Origin: Paralichthys olivaceus
Taxonomy: Eukaryota > Chordata > Actinopteri > Pleuronectiformes > Paralichthyidae
DNA length: 64,000 bases
Reading direction: 5' to 3'
NCBI RefSeq assembly: GCF_024713975.1
Contig: NC_091114.1
Location: forward strand, 6,358,001-6,422,000
In this document: piece by piece, positions 10,480-19,039 of the stretch
How the letters are laid out: every line of letters begins with the position of its first letter
How positions within the stretch are numbered: the first letter of the stretch is position 1
Translations under genes and position numbers: made by a program
Notes under the pieces: model-generated
The model's input: only the letters and a program-made list of their open reading frames with translations
What the model was told of the DNA's origin: nothing
The model's database searches: none

Positions 10480-13400
10480 TCAGCTCATATTAAATGACTC
10501 TTTGAGACTTTTTTCTGCCTGCAGATGTGTGATGGTTTTCCAGGTTGTAGGAATATCAGCAGGCTTTGCATTGTAAGCTTCTGCAAACTCATCATTGAAC
10601 CTTGCCATTACATATTTCCAGTAATCTGATGCCTGATAGCTTCCATCTGGAGGAATTTTCCAGCCTGGGAAAATGAATCTGTAGTTATTGTAAGAGTGCC
10701 ATTTATTGCTTATAGCATCACAGTCAAAATGGGTTAGATTGAGGAATCTTAAACGAGAGAATAATTGGACAATTTTTGCATTCTCAAACTGTTTTCTATG
10801 CATTGTAGCATAGGAGTCCCATTTACCTTTTGTAGCATCACAGTGAAAAAGGTTGTCACTCACCACAGATGACGAGCAAATGTCAGTGACTAGCTTTTTG
10901 GTGTCTTCCCACCTGTATCCATTCAGACCCTGTGGCCTATGCAGTTGAGCCGTATGCTCAGAATGGTCACCACCTCCTGACACACAGGCCACTGCACAGA
11001 AAGGACACTGTTTACCACATCCAATCACACTTGTGAAGAGCTCATTCTGGGGCTTGGCATCAAGGTGTTTAAGTATCTTCTCGATGTCTCTTTCTTTAAA
11101 CTCTTTCCTCAGAGCTTGTTCCATTTCATCCACAAACTGTGTGAACCAGTCAGCAAACTGTTCCTGGTTTGCTTTCTTCAGGATCATGAAAGCACCAAGT
11201 GCATCCTGGGAAATGACCAGTTTCTTACCAAGTTCCTGACAGAAGTTGTTAATGAATGTTTTCAAGTCAGCACTTGTTTTCCTTTTGGCCTGGTAGATTG
11301 CATCCTTTATGCTGCTGCTACTTGAGTCAAGATGCTGTTCCACTAGCTCAAACAGCTTAGAACCATTTGAGAAGTGTTTCACTATTTGTTCGTGTATCCA
11401 TTCCTTTACATAGCTCTCATATGAGCGGATATACCTTACATACTCCCTAAAGCTATCCTTTGAGAGCAAATCCAGTAAAATTTCATACTGGGAGTAGACT
11501 CTTGCGTTGAACTGCGATTGGTTCTTCATTTCACCAATGATATGAGGACCCAGTTTACTGTAGACAAAGTTCTCAACTGCCGGCTTCAAACATTGTTTGG
11601 TGAATTCTTCTGCCTTCTTCTGGGACTGGTCTCGTTGATGGAACACATCTTTAAAACCATCACAAAACTTTTCTTTGTTTTTGTTCAGGCATACATAAGG
11701 GTCATTCTCGCATAGGAAATCATCGTGCATGATCTGGAAGTGTCTGGCTGCAATGCCACAGATGTGCTGTTTTAGAGAAACTTCAAATTCAATGCCTATG
11801 GTTATATCCTGATTCTTTTGCAGCCTCTCATCAATTATGCGAAGGATCTCCTGGATGTAAGCATCAGAGTAGTTTTTAGTTGTTTTTGTATCTGCTTCAG
11901 GTTTTTCTGTTTTGACTTTTTCCATCACATACTGAGTGCATTCAGCTATGATGTTGTCAGCGGTATTCTGCACCCTGATTGTGGGATCTTGAAAGGGTAA
12001 GTAATCGCTCATCGTCTTTTTAACTCTTTCCATCTTTCCTTTGGCTTCATATTTGAAAGGCGTTCTGCCACAATCTTGCAGGCTTCTTTGACTCAGCAAT
12101 TCACAAGCATGACTCCCTTTGGATGAGAGATTTTGTCTTAGGTAGTGGGAGACAGTGGTGAAGACATTTGTTGGCTCTTGTTTGGAAAAAGACAGTTTCT
12201 GTACTGTTTCATTCCACATCTTATCAAATTCTTGGTTCAGTTGTTCATCTCTCATCTGGACTTTTGTCTGTCGACATTTATCGATCAGTGCACACACTGC
12301 TTTTTCAATTTCTTTTGTGTGATTTTCCTTGATTTTCTGAACTTCTGTCCGTCCCTGTTTGATTTCAGCCGCTGCTGTGAGTTGGCTATACACAGAGTTC
12401 TGCATGTCTTTTCGAAGAGTCTTTGCACTGTTTGCAAATTCCTCTTTGTATCCTTCTACCAGATGGACATTGCCGTCTTTTTGCTTGAAATAGTTTTTCA
12501 GTTTTTCAAGGAGCTCTTTCTCCAATTCCATCAGCTTTGTGGAGACTTCACTTTTCAAACTCAAGATGAGTTCTTTTAAGCCAACTCTTTGAAATTTGGA
12601 AGCAGGTGTTCCTAAATTTGAAATGGTTGTTTCAGCATATGTAATCCACTTGTATATGGATTCTTTGAAGTCCCATTCCCAGTTGTTGAATTCTGTGCAT
12701 AGCCTCATGTATGCATCAGCCACGAGACTGTTTCTGAAGCTGAAGATGAAGTTTTCATGCTTGACTGCTTTCCACAGGCTTGACATCCACTCTTTAAACT
12801 TCAAGATGTCATTAGCAGAGGACTTTCCTAGTATTTGGGTGATGTTTTTCTTGAGCTGATATACAGCTTCGCTGTACCCTGCATTGACTGGTGCCATTGG
12901 TGGGTTTCCATTCCAGAGTCCAGGAATGTACCAGTTCCCAGTTTCTGGATTGTACTCCATGACATCAGTGAAGCACTTGTTCTTTTCTTTCTTCTCCATT
13001 TTGGCCGCTGCCTGCGTCATCTCGTTTAACTGTTCCAAGAGCAGTTTCCTCTCTCGTAGGGTGTTCTCATTGGCTGCAACATCTGACACATTCTGGTGAA
13101 CAAACTGACATTTAGGCTTTTTGCCCACCTCTTTCATCCTGAGAAACGCATGCACAACTATTTGGAGGATGTCCTTCATTTGTGTTGAATTCTCCATTGC
13201 AATATTGATAATGGTGATATCACTCAGCCCCACAACAAGTGTTGCCAACTCATTGTCATGCTCATGGCTATCATCCAGTTGTGCAAGCTCTGGTGACTTT
13301 AAGCCCTCAGTGTCAATGATAACCATGAAGTCACAGTTGAGGACTTCTCTGACATCTTCACTGATTCTGATGAGCAACATAAAAGCACCTCGGGTGCATC

Positions 13401-15303
13401 GACCACTGCTGACTGCAAACTGCACTCCAAACATAGTGTTAAGAAGAGTGGACTTTCCTGTGCTCTGAACTCCAAGAACCGTGACCACTAGTATCTTGTT
13501 CTTTGGAGACACCAGTTCATTGAGCTGAGAGAGAACATCACTCACCCATGTGAGAGGTATGTTGGATGCATCTCCATCTACAAGCTCAAGGGGAAATCCA
13601 TCAAGCAACAATCCTGCACAGATTTTGGGCAGATGCTGTAGTTGTTTACGCGACAGATCGTGCTCTGGAAGGGAAAGTGAAGCTTCATAAATCTGACCCA
13701 TTTCACGGAAGAAGTGTTCAGTTCCCAGTGAGCTGTTGGAGAGCTCTTTATCAATGACTTTGATGGCCTCTTTGTTCTCAGCATCTTTGCACTTTTCTTT
13801 GTACTCCTTCCTGAGGCCAGACAGTTTTTCTCGAGACAGGTTATCAAGGTTCATTCGCATCCATTTCAGGAAATAACGTCTCTCAATGCCTGGACTTGAT
13901 ATCGCATTGATGAAGCATGTCATGGCATCTGATATGTTTTTAGAGCTCTGTTTCTCCCGAAGTTCTTCTTTCTTTTTCTGAAGCCCTCCTTTGTATATTT
14001 CTATGTCTTCAGATCCAAGATTTTTAAGCCGAAATTCTTCCTTCTCTAAAATTGTCAATTCCTTCCATATTTCGCCATGCAAGGGAAGCTGATTGGTTTT
14101 GTATTCAAGGGTGTTCTGAATTTTTGATGTTACGGCATCTGCATTTTCCTTGGCAGTTTGAAACTCTGGACAGTCTTCATCAACCAAGATTCCCAATTCA
14201 TGGGCAATGTCAGCCATCTTCTCAATGCACATCTTCTTCTTTGTGTTCTCAATAACACTGTTGACCATTGTCCGCAGATCGTTGACAAAGTCTGCATAAT
14301 TTTTCTGCTTGGTCTTTGTAATGATGTTTTTAGTCAAGCCCAGCTTTGTTGCTACTGTTTTTAGAGCATCCATCCTAAAGCATTTGCTTTGTTGGTTACT
14401 GACCAAAAACATCTTCGCCTTGTGGTGGAGGTTGGTTAGCAGCTTGCACTCAGGGTCCAAATTGTCAAAGAACACAAACACTGCTGCAGATGTCTGACAC
14501 AAGAAAGAAAACTGAGTTTCAAATGAAGCAATGTCCCCACGAAGGTTAGCTACAGCTACTGGCTCACTGAATATATCAATGGTTTTTTTGCCACAAGGAA
14601 GGTACCAAGCAATTTCAGTCAGTCCATTGGATATTCTTCTTGGGGTGTTACCACACCTCATATCATGGTGAATAAAATAGTCATGGTACTCTTCAGAATT
14701 GCTCAAAAGCTTATTGAGAATCTCTGACTTGGACATGGAACATTCCCCCAGTCTCACAAAAGATATCATTGGAAGTTCAGAGAGAACAATTCTTTCTTCA
14801 GTAAAGCCTTTGGATTGTAAAAGTGACTGAGGTCTGTAGGTTTTAACAATGTCTCTCATGGCCCAAAGCATGAGTTTGCACTGCTTTGTGTCACAATCTG
14901 GAAGCAGGAGAGGCACAGAAAACTGACACATGGACATTTTGAGGGCCATTTCCTGTTGCACAAAAGCATCAGAACACAGGAAGAGAGCAGTGATTACGTC
15001 AAGGGGGTTTACCATTTCACCTGAGTCTGGAATGTCACTCTGATTGTCAAAGTCAAATTCAGTCATTTCTGTTGCTCCTTCATTGGATGATTCACATTCT
15101 GATTGTATAGTTCTCGCTGTCACATTAACCATCATTAGTTTCTTGAAGAAGTACCATGGAAGATCTGAGTTGCACTTGACAGTTTCATCAGTGATTGCCT
15201 TCAGGTCAATCTGAAGTATTTCACTCAGTGATAGCTTCTTTGTGTAGTGCTGCTCCAAGCCCAGATCCTCCAACAAGCTCTGCAGTTGTCTCTCTGTGGG
15301 CAT
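10480..15303 (-). CDS. Very large interferon-inducible GTPase-like protein (VLIG family), copy A
   Basis: 1607 codons in one giant exon, as is usual for VLIG/GVIN genes. These are dynamin-superfamily GTPases induced by interferon; their molecular role is poorly known. The N-terminus (LLEDLGLEQHYTKKLSL, then WYFFKKLMMVNVTART) is the family's usual one. The GTPase core has the P-loop GVQSTGKS at residues 611-618, the switch DTEGL at 664-668 and the family motif FVHQNVSD. A long helical region and a Cys/His-rich patch (CGKQCPFCAVAC) follow. At 1607 residues it is shorter than mammalian VLIG-1 (about 2400). The ATG at 15303 has an in-frame TGA a few codons upstream, but a strong acceptor (CTTTCATGCCCACAG) overlaps it, so an upstream exon could replace the first residues. 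Near the C-terminus a CDA..KW.SY segment occurs twice, adding about 40 codons relative to copy B. Otherwise the copies differ by roughly 20 residues up to about residue 1477. Confidence 0.92.
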   Translation of the reverse strand: MPTERQLQSLLEDLGLEQHYTKKLSLSEILQIDLKAITDETVKCNSDLPWYFFKKLMMVNVTARTIQSECESSNEGATEMTEFDFDNQSDIPDSGEMVNPLDVITALFLCSDAFVQQEMALKMSMCQFSVPLLLPDCDTKQCKLMLWAMRDIVKTYRPQSLLQSKGFTEERIVLSELPMISFVRLGECSMSKSEILNKLLSNSEEYHDYFIHHDMRCGNTPRRISNGLTEIAWYLPCGKKTIDIFSEPVAVANLRGDIASFETQFSFLCQTSAAVFVFFDNLDPECKLLTNLHHKAKMFLVSNQQSKCFRMDALKTVATKLGLTKNIITKTKQKNYADFVNDLRTMVNSVIENTKKKMCIEKMADIAHELGILVDEDCPEFQTAKENADAVTSKIQNTLEYKTNQLPLHGEIWKELTILEKEEFRLKNLGSEDIEIYKGGLQKKKEELREKQSSKNISDAMTCFINAISSPGIERRYFLKWMRMNLDNLSREKLSGLRKEYKEKCKDAENKEAIKVIDKELSNSSLGTEHFFREMGQIYEASLSLPEHDLSRKQLQHLPKICAGLLLDGFPLELVDGDASNIPLTWVSDVLSQLNELVSPKNKILVVTVLGVQSTGKSTLLNTMFGVQFAVSSGRCTRGAFMLLIRISEDVREVLNCDFMVIIDTEGLKSPELAQLDDSHEHDNELATLVVGLSDITIINIAMENSTQMKDILQIVVHAFLRMKEVGKKPKCQFVHQNVSDVAANENTLRERKLLLEQLNEMTQAAAKMEKKEKNKCFTDVMEYNPETGNWYIPGLWNGNPPMAPVNAGYSEAVYQLKKNITQILGKSSANDILKFKEWMSSLWKAVKHENFIFSFRNSLVADAYMRLCTEFNNWEWDFKESIYKWITYAETTISNLGTPASKFQRVGLKELILSLKSEVSTKLMELEKELLEKLKNYFKQKDGNVHLVEGYKEEFANSAKTLRKDMQNSVYSQLTAAAEIKQGRTEVQKIKENHTKEIEKAVCALIDKCRQTKVQMRDEQLNQEFDKMWNETVQKLSFSKQEPTNVFTTVSHYLRQNLSSKGSHACELLSQRSLQDCGRTPFKYEAKGKMERVKKTMSDYLPFQDPTIRVQNTADNIIAECTQYVMEKVKTEKPEADTKTTKNYSDAYIQEILRIIDERLQKNQDITIGIEFEVSLKQHICGIAARHFQIMHDDFLCENDPYVCLNKNKEKFCDGFKDVFHQRDQSQKKAEEFTKQCLKPAVENFVYSKLGPHIIGEMKNQSQFNARVYSQYEILLDLLSKDSFREYVRYIRSYESYVKEWIHEQIVKHFSNGSKLFELVEQHLDSSSSSIKDAIYQAKRKTSADLKTFINNFCQELGKKLVISQDALGAFMILKKANQEQFADWFTQFVDEMEQALRKEFKERDIEKILKHLDAKPQNELFTSVIGCGKQCPFCAVACVSGGGDHSEHTAQLHRPQGLNGYRWEDTKKLVTDICSSSVVSDNLFHCDATKGKWDSYATMHRKQFENAKIVQLFSRLRFLNLTHFDCDAISNKWHSYNNYRFIFPGWKIPPDGSYQASDYWKYVMARFNDEFAEAYNAKPADIPTTWKTITHLQAEKSLKESFNMS

Positions 15304-15564
15304 GAAAGCAGTTATTATTCAACCAATAATTAAAATGGCAATGGTATTCAGGTCATTCCTATAACTAGAGTTCTCTCAGAGCACATACCTCCGCCAAGGC
15401 TAATGCTCTTTCTTGTCGTGTTAAAGAGAGTGAAAATCTGGCTAGTGCATTTGGGAGGTTTGTATGATATGTGTTAAATAATTCATTATGTATATATGTC
15501 AAAAAAGGACAAAAAACTTGAAACCACTCATGAAAAATGTTTTCCACCCCTTTGCTGGAGCACC

Positions 15565-15860
15565 TTTTAAAGGTACAGTGTGTAGAACTTTGTGATATCT
15601 ACTGTTGAAGTTGCATGTTGCAGCTGAACACCCCTCACCTCACCCTCCTCATCCAAACATGAAAAAGAACCTGTGGTAGCCTTTTATTGTCATAAAAACT
15701 CAAAAGGTGTTTAGTTTGACCAGTCTCGACTTATGTAAAAAAAACATGGTGTCTTCGATGTAAATAGGAAGTATTTGAATATAAAGGGCCTTTTCTGGGG
15801 TAAAGAAAACTACAATTCATATAATTTAGATGAAACGAACTAGTTAAAACATCATCAAGA
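15565..15860 (+). mobile_element. Short non-autonomous DNA-transposon-like repeat, right end lost (copy A)
   Basis: Begins TTTTAAAGGTACAGTGTGTAG and continues through GTTGCATGTTGCAGCTGAA and AAAAAGAACCTGTGGTAGCC to ATAATTTAGATGAAACG. This sequence type is scattered widely in percomorph genomes and UTRs. The expected mirror end is missing and a LINE fragment follows. Present at 30053-30349 in unit B, so it predates the duplication. Confidence 0.6.
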
Positions 15861-15882
15861 CCCCTACCACCCTAACCATAAA

Positions 15883-16032
15883 CTGTTCTGTCTGCTGCCA
15901 TCTGGCCACCGGTACCTCAGCATCCGGGCCCGCACCTCCAGGCTCAGGGACAGTTTCCTCCCCCATTTTTATGTCTTTCTTGCCAAGATTGGAACAAGTA
16001 GATCAATACCAAACACATTTCTGTACACTTGA
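15883..16032 (+). mobile_element. LINE fragment, C-terminal end of reverse-transcriptase ORF (copy A)
   Basis: A 50-codon frame ending in TGA encodes LLPSGHRYLSIRARTSRLRD then SFLP, the typical terminal segment of L2/CR1-superfamily LINE proteins downstream of the reverse transcriptase. Only this remnant remains. The same piece lies at 30371-30520. Confidence 0.6.
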
Positions 16033-16072
16033 TTGGCTGCAATTGACCTTGAGGGCAGTTGGAGTTTATATA

Positions 16073-16150
16073 GCTAAAAGAATAATCTAGACCTAAAAGA
16101 ATAATCTAGACCTAAAAGAATAATCTAGACCTAAAAGAATAATTTACACC
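16073..16150 (+). repeat. 19-bp tandem repeat, four copies
   Basis: CTAAAAGAATAATCTAGAC repeated, the last copy decayed. Unit B has three copies at 30561-30618, a copy-number difference since the duplication. Confidence 0.85.
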
Positions 16151-16919
16151 TTCCTCGAGACAAAAAGGTCCACATACAATTTGAAATTGAAATTAAAAAA
16201 ATGAAAAAAAATTCTAACATCCTTTCACTTCTCCTACTGGGATTTTGCCCATTTCATGCAAACATTCTGCATTTCTGCATCTGATTGGCTGATCAAGGAT
16301 TTGTGACACATTGCAAAAGAAGTCAAATAGCCATCTAAAGGAGAAAAGGAAGGGTCATCCTGATTGACAGCTAAATGTACATCTAAAGTAGAAGCGTCTA
16401 ATAATTAATAATAGTAAATCATTTTATTACACAAAAAGCAGGCTCTGGTGAAGCCAAAATGGCGAAGCTCGTGTCACTAAAACGAACAGAAAGGTCACAT
16501 CAGGCAAACTGACAGAGTTGTAAGGGTTCTTTTCTTTTCTCCATGAATGTTTTTCCTTTTGGGGCTACACATTCTGTGCAACCTTGCAAGCGCCCCCCCA
16601 CCACAACCAGGAAATTGTGAGAGTGGACAATCCCCCTATATTAGAAATTCTCTCGTGCAGGTGTAATGGCAACTTTTTACCGAATACTCTGCATGCCACA
16701 ACGTTGCGTTGATTGATTTGGTTGAATGCACTTATCGCTTAAGGTATAATCATCACAACAAGCTTTAACTTGATGATGTCACAAAAAAAATAAAAAATTC
16801 TTACTGCTAACCCACAATATTTTTCATCAGGCAAAAATAACCAACCACCTCTGTGTTTAATATAATTGCTTCCTTGTTTTTATTTTTCATTTTACTTACT
16901 TGTGTGGACAGACTTGTTA

Positions 16920-17095
16920 CTGCTTTAATAATAATAATAACTGTATTTGTATAGCACTTATCTGAACAAAGTTACAAAGTGCTTCACAAAAAAATGAAAA
17001 TCCATGGCCAGAAGAAGAATAAATAATAATAAATAATAATATATAATAATATATAATAATATATATTATAATTATAATATTATAATATGACAGGG
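16920..17095. repeat. Interspersed-repeat tail plus AT-rich microsatellite (copy A)
   Basis: Starts with (TAA)n and TGTATTTGTATAGCACTTAT, then ACAAAGTGCTTCACAAA, a tail shared by several fish SINE/LINE families. It ends in a TAATA/TATAAT simple repeat at about 17020-17092. The counterpart at 31390-31556 has a shorter simple repeat. Confidence 0.5.
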
Positions 17096-17779
17096 AGGAG
17101 TGGCTTGATGCAAATATTAACAACTGCTTTAAACTACTTACAAACTGCACAGTAAATGATGCCTTTCAATCAGAACAATAGAGTGCATGAGGACTGACCT
17201 TTGTGGCAGTTTCTATTGCTGCCAAGGTTATGATCAACAGGCGGATCTCCATCGCCGATTCCCTTGATAAATGAAAAAAACACATTTGCAAATGTGACAA
17301 ATCAACTCATTATCCCATGCACATGAGCTTATAGTGACATATTTCCATTATATTTGTTTTTATCAACACAAAACATATAGATTAGCTGTTTACCTCCATT
17401 GTGGCTGTACTCCCAATCCTCTCACTTGTGCTTCTCACTGTAAAATAAATGTAAGACAATTCTGTGAGGCTTCAGTCCCCATTTGCAGTAAATATCCCAG
17501 CCTACAGCCGACTTGGCTGCAGTAGTGCCGAATCGGGTGTGTGCAGATCACATCAATAATCTACATCAACCAGTCTTTAAAATGTGTTTGTACCCATCTC
17601 ACATCACATAAATGATTCTTGAAAAAAGAAATAAAACATCACAAATTTGTATTAATTCCGAACAAAGCTGTGTTATTTGTGTCATTATGCAGGTCCTCCC
17701 ATCAGGCACATACGTAAAAAAAGACAATATAAAACAAATAAAACAATATAACTACCAAACTCTGTAATAAGCAACCTAC

Positions 17780-17906
17780 CTTTTAAAGGAATTTACCAAT
17801 GGCACGATTGCATTCTTTTGTCCAGGATGTTCTTTTGCAGTTACACCCGAGTTGCAGGTTATGTATTTCTGCCGATGAAAACACCACTCCCAACCACACA
17901 AGCCAA
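17780..17906 (-). other. Putative non-coding first exon of VLIG copy A
   Basis: On the minus strand, a start is expected about 25-30 bases below the TATA box at 17930-17939. A good donor (AAAAG/GTAGGT) has its last exon base at 17780. The sequence is open to splicing into the VLIG body about 2.5 kb further on. Inferred from signals only. Confidence 0.45.
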
Positions 17907-17929
17907 TGCAGTACTGCTCTGCAGACAAG

Positions 17930-17939
17930 CTTTTTATAG
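17930..17939 (-). promoter_or_regulatory. TATA box, VLIG copy A
   Basis: Minus-strand CTATAAAAAG, 14 bases downstream of an ISRE-like site: the arrangement of a compact interferon-stimulated promoter. Repeated exactly at 32394-32403. Confidence 0.6.
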
Positions 17940-17952
17940 TCCTCAGTGAGGG

Positions 17953-17967
17953 ACTTTCACTTTCATT
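17953..17967 (-). promoter_or_regulatory. ISRE-like interferon-response element, VLIG copy A
   Basis: Minus-strand AATGAAAGTGAAAGT fits the GAAANNGAAA core bound by ISGF3 and IRF factors. It sits next to the TATA box, as expected for an interferon-induced GTPase gene. Identical in unit B (32417-32431). Confidence 0.65.
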
Positions 17968-18590
17968 TTGACATGGTCACATGGTTTCCCAGAAAGAGAC
18001 CGTTTATAGTAACTTGAAATCCAACTCTTCAGAGACTTTGATTGAAGACTTTGATTGTGAGTGCATGTGAAAGCTAGAAAATGTAAAACAGTCCCTCTCA
18101 GGTAGTACATGGGGCGTTGTTCAGGATATACAGTGAATGATTTACAGATGATGTATGATAAGGTCAAAGAATAGACTTTAGTAGCTGTCATTGCCATGCA
18201 ACAACAGCCAAACCAGCTCACTAGACCCTGGATATTGTGTCAGCGAATGCATTTATCATAAGTGGTGGGGTCTTCCAAACTACCACAGTGCAGCTTTATT
18301 TGTGCAGTGCAGTTCATATGTAACTGAGAGGATGCCATGGGGAGAACCCAGTTAAATGTGTTCTGGAGAATTTGCAGAATACATTTGCTTTCCAGGATGG
18401 GAAGTTGTAAAATATAAATAATTGCATGATGGGTATTCATTCACTACAATAAAAAATACATCTATAATGTGGACATTGCAGTTGATGGAGGAGGTGAGCA
18501 GTGGTGTTCATTCTTTATTTCACTTAGATTTACCCGTCTAGAAGGTTTCTTTTGTTGTTCATGATTCATACATTCATCAACCTGTTGCTG
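17968..18590. other. Spacer between the VLIG promoter and the ZP3-side minisatellite
   Basis: Non-coding by inspection; small open frames show no family resemblance. It belongs to the roughly 1.1-kb space separating the divergent VLIG and ZP3 genes. Confidence 0.4.
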
Positions 18591-18595
18591 TAGAT

Positions 18596-18982
18596 AGAAT
18601 GAATGGAGGGATGAATGGATTAATGAATCGATGGATGAATTGACGAATGAATGGAGGGATGGATGGATGCATAGATGAATGAATGAATGGAGGGATGAAT
18701 AAATGAATGGGGGGCTGGATGCATAGATGAATGAATGCATGGAGGGATGAATAAATGAATGGGGGGCTGGATGCATAAATGAATGAATGAATGGAGGGAT
18801 GAATAAATGAATTGGGGGGTTGGATGCATAGATTAATGAATGCATGAATGGATTGAGGGTTGGATGCATAGATGAATGAAAGAATGGAGGGATGAATGAA
18901 TGAATTGAGGGTTGGATGCATAGATGAATGAAAGAATGGAGGGATGAATGAATGAATTGAGGGTTGGATGCATAGATGAATG
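18596..18982 (+). repeat. Minisatellite, about 52-bp period, about 7 units (copy A)
   Basis: TGGATGCATAGATGAATGA recurs at about 18663, 18716, 18768, 18821, 18861, 18913 and 18965, mostly 52-53 bases apart, built from GAATGAATG/GAGGGATG words. It lies 60 bases before the ZP3 start. On the minus strand it lacks stops and yields meaningless repeated Ser/Ile/His/Pro frames. Confidence 0.9.
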
Positions 18983-19039
18983 GGACTGGAGTATTTCTGA
19001 CGGTGTTTCCCACAATTCGCTGCGCAACTGATTGTGACG

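Larger units (their letters stand above)
15304..17780 (-). other. VLIG copy A 5' region: probable intron and 5' UTR exons
   Basis: Between the large coding exon and the putative promoter. It is mostly repeats (listed separately) and AT-rich microsatellite at about 17015-17090. A possible small exon lies on the minus strand at about 17262-17199, with acceptor TTTATCAAG, an ATG at 17252, 18 open codons and donor AAG/GTCAGT. Joined directly to the acceptor at the large exon it would be out of frame, so it may be untranslated or carry a short uORF. It is conserved in copy B (ATG at 31717). Confidence 0.4.

Noticed and set aside
11033-14497. Numerous plus-strand frames of 60-144 codons (repeated at 25513-28983)
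   Set aside because: They are antisense to the VLIG coding exon and lack any family resemblance of their own.
18596-18982. Possible CRISPR-like array
   Set aside because: Regular 52-bp spacing, but the whole unit repeats, with no unique spacers, in a vertebrate genome: an ordinary minisatellite.
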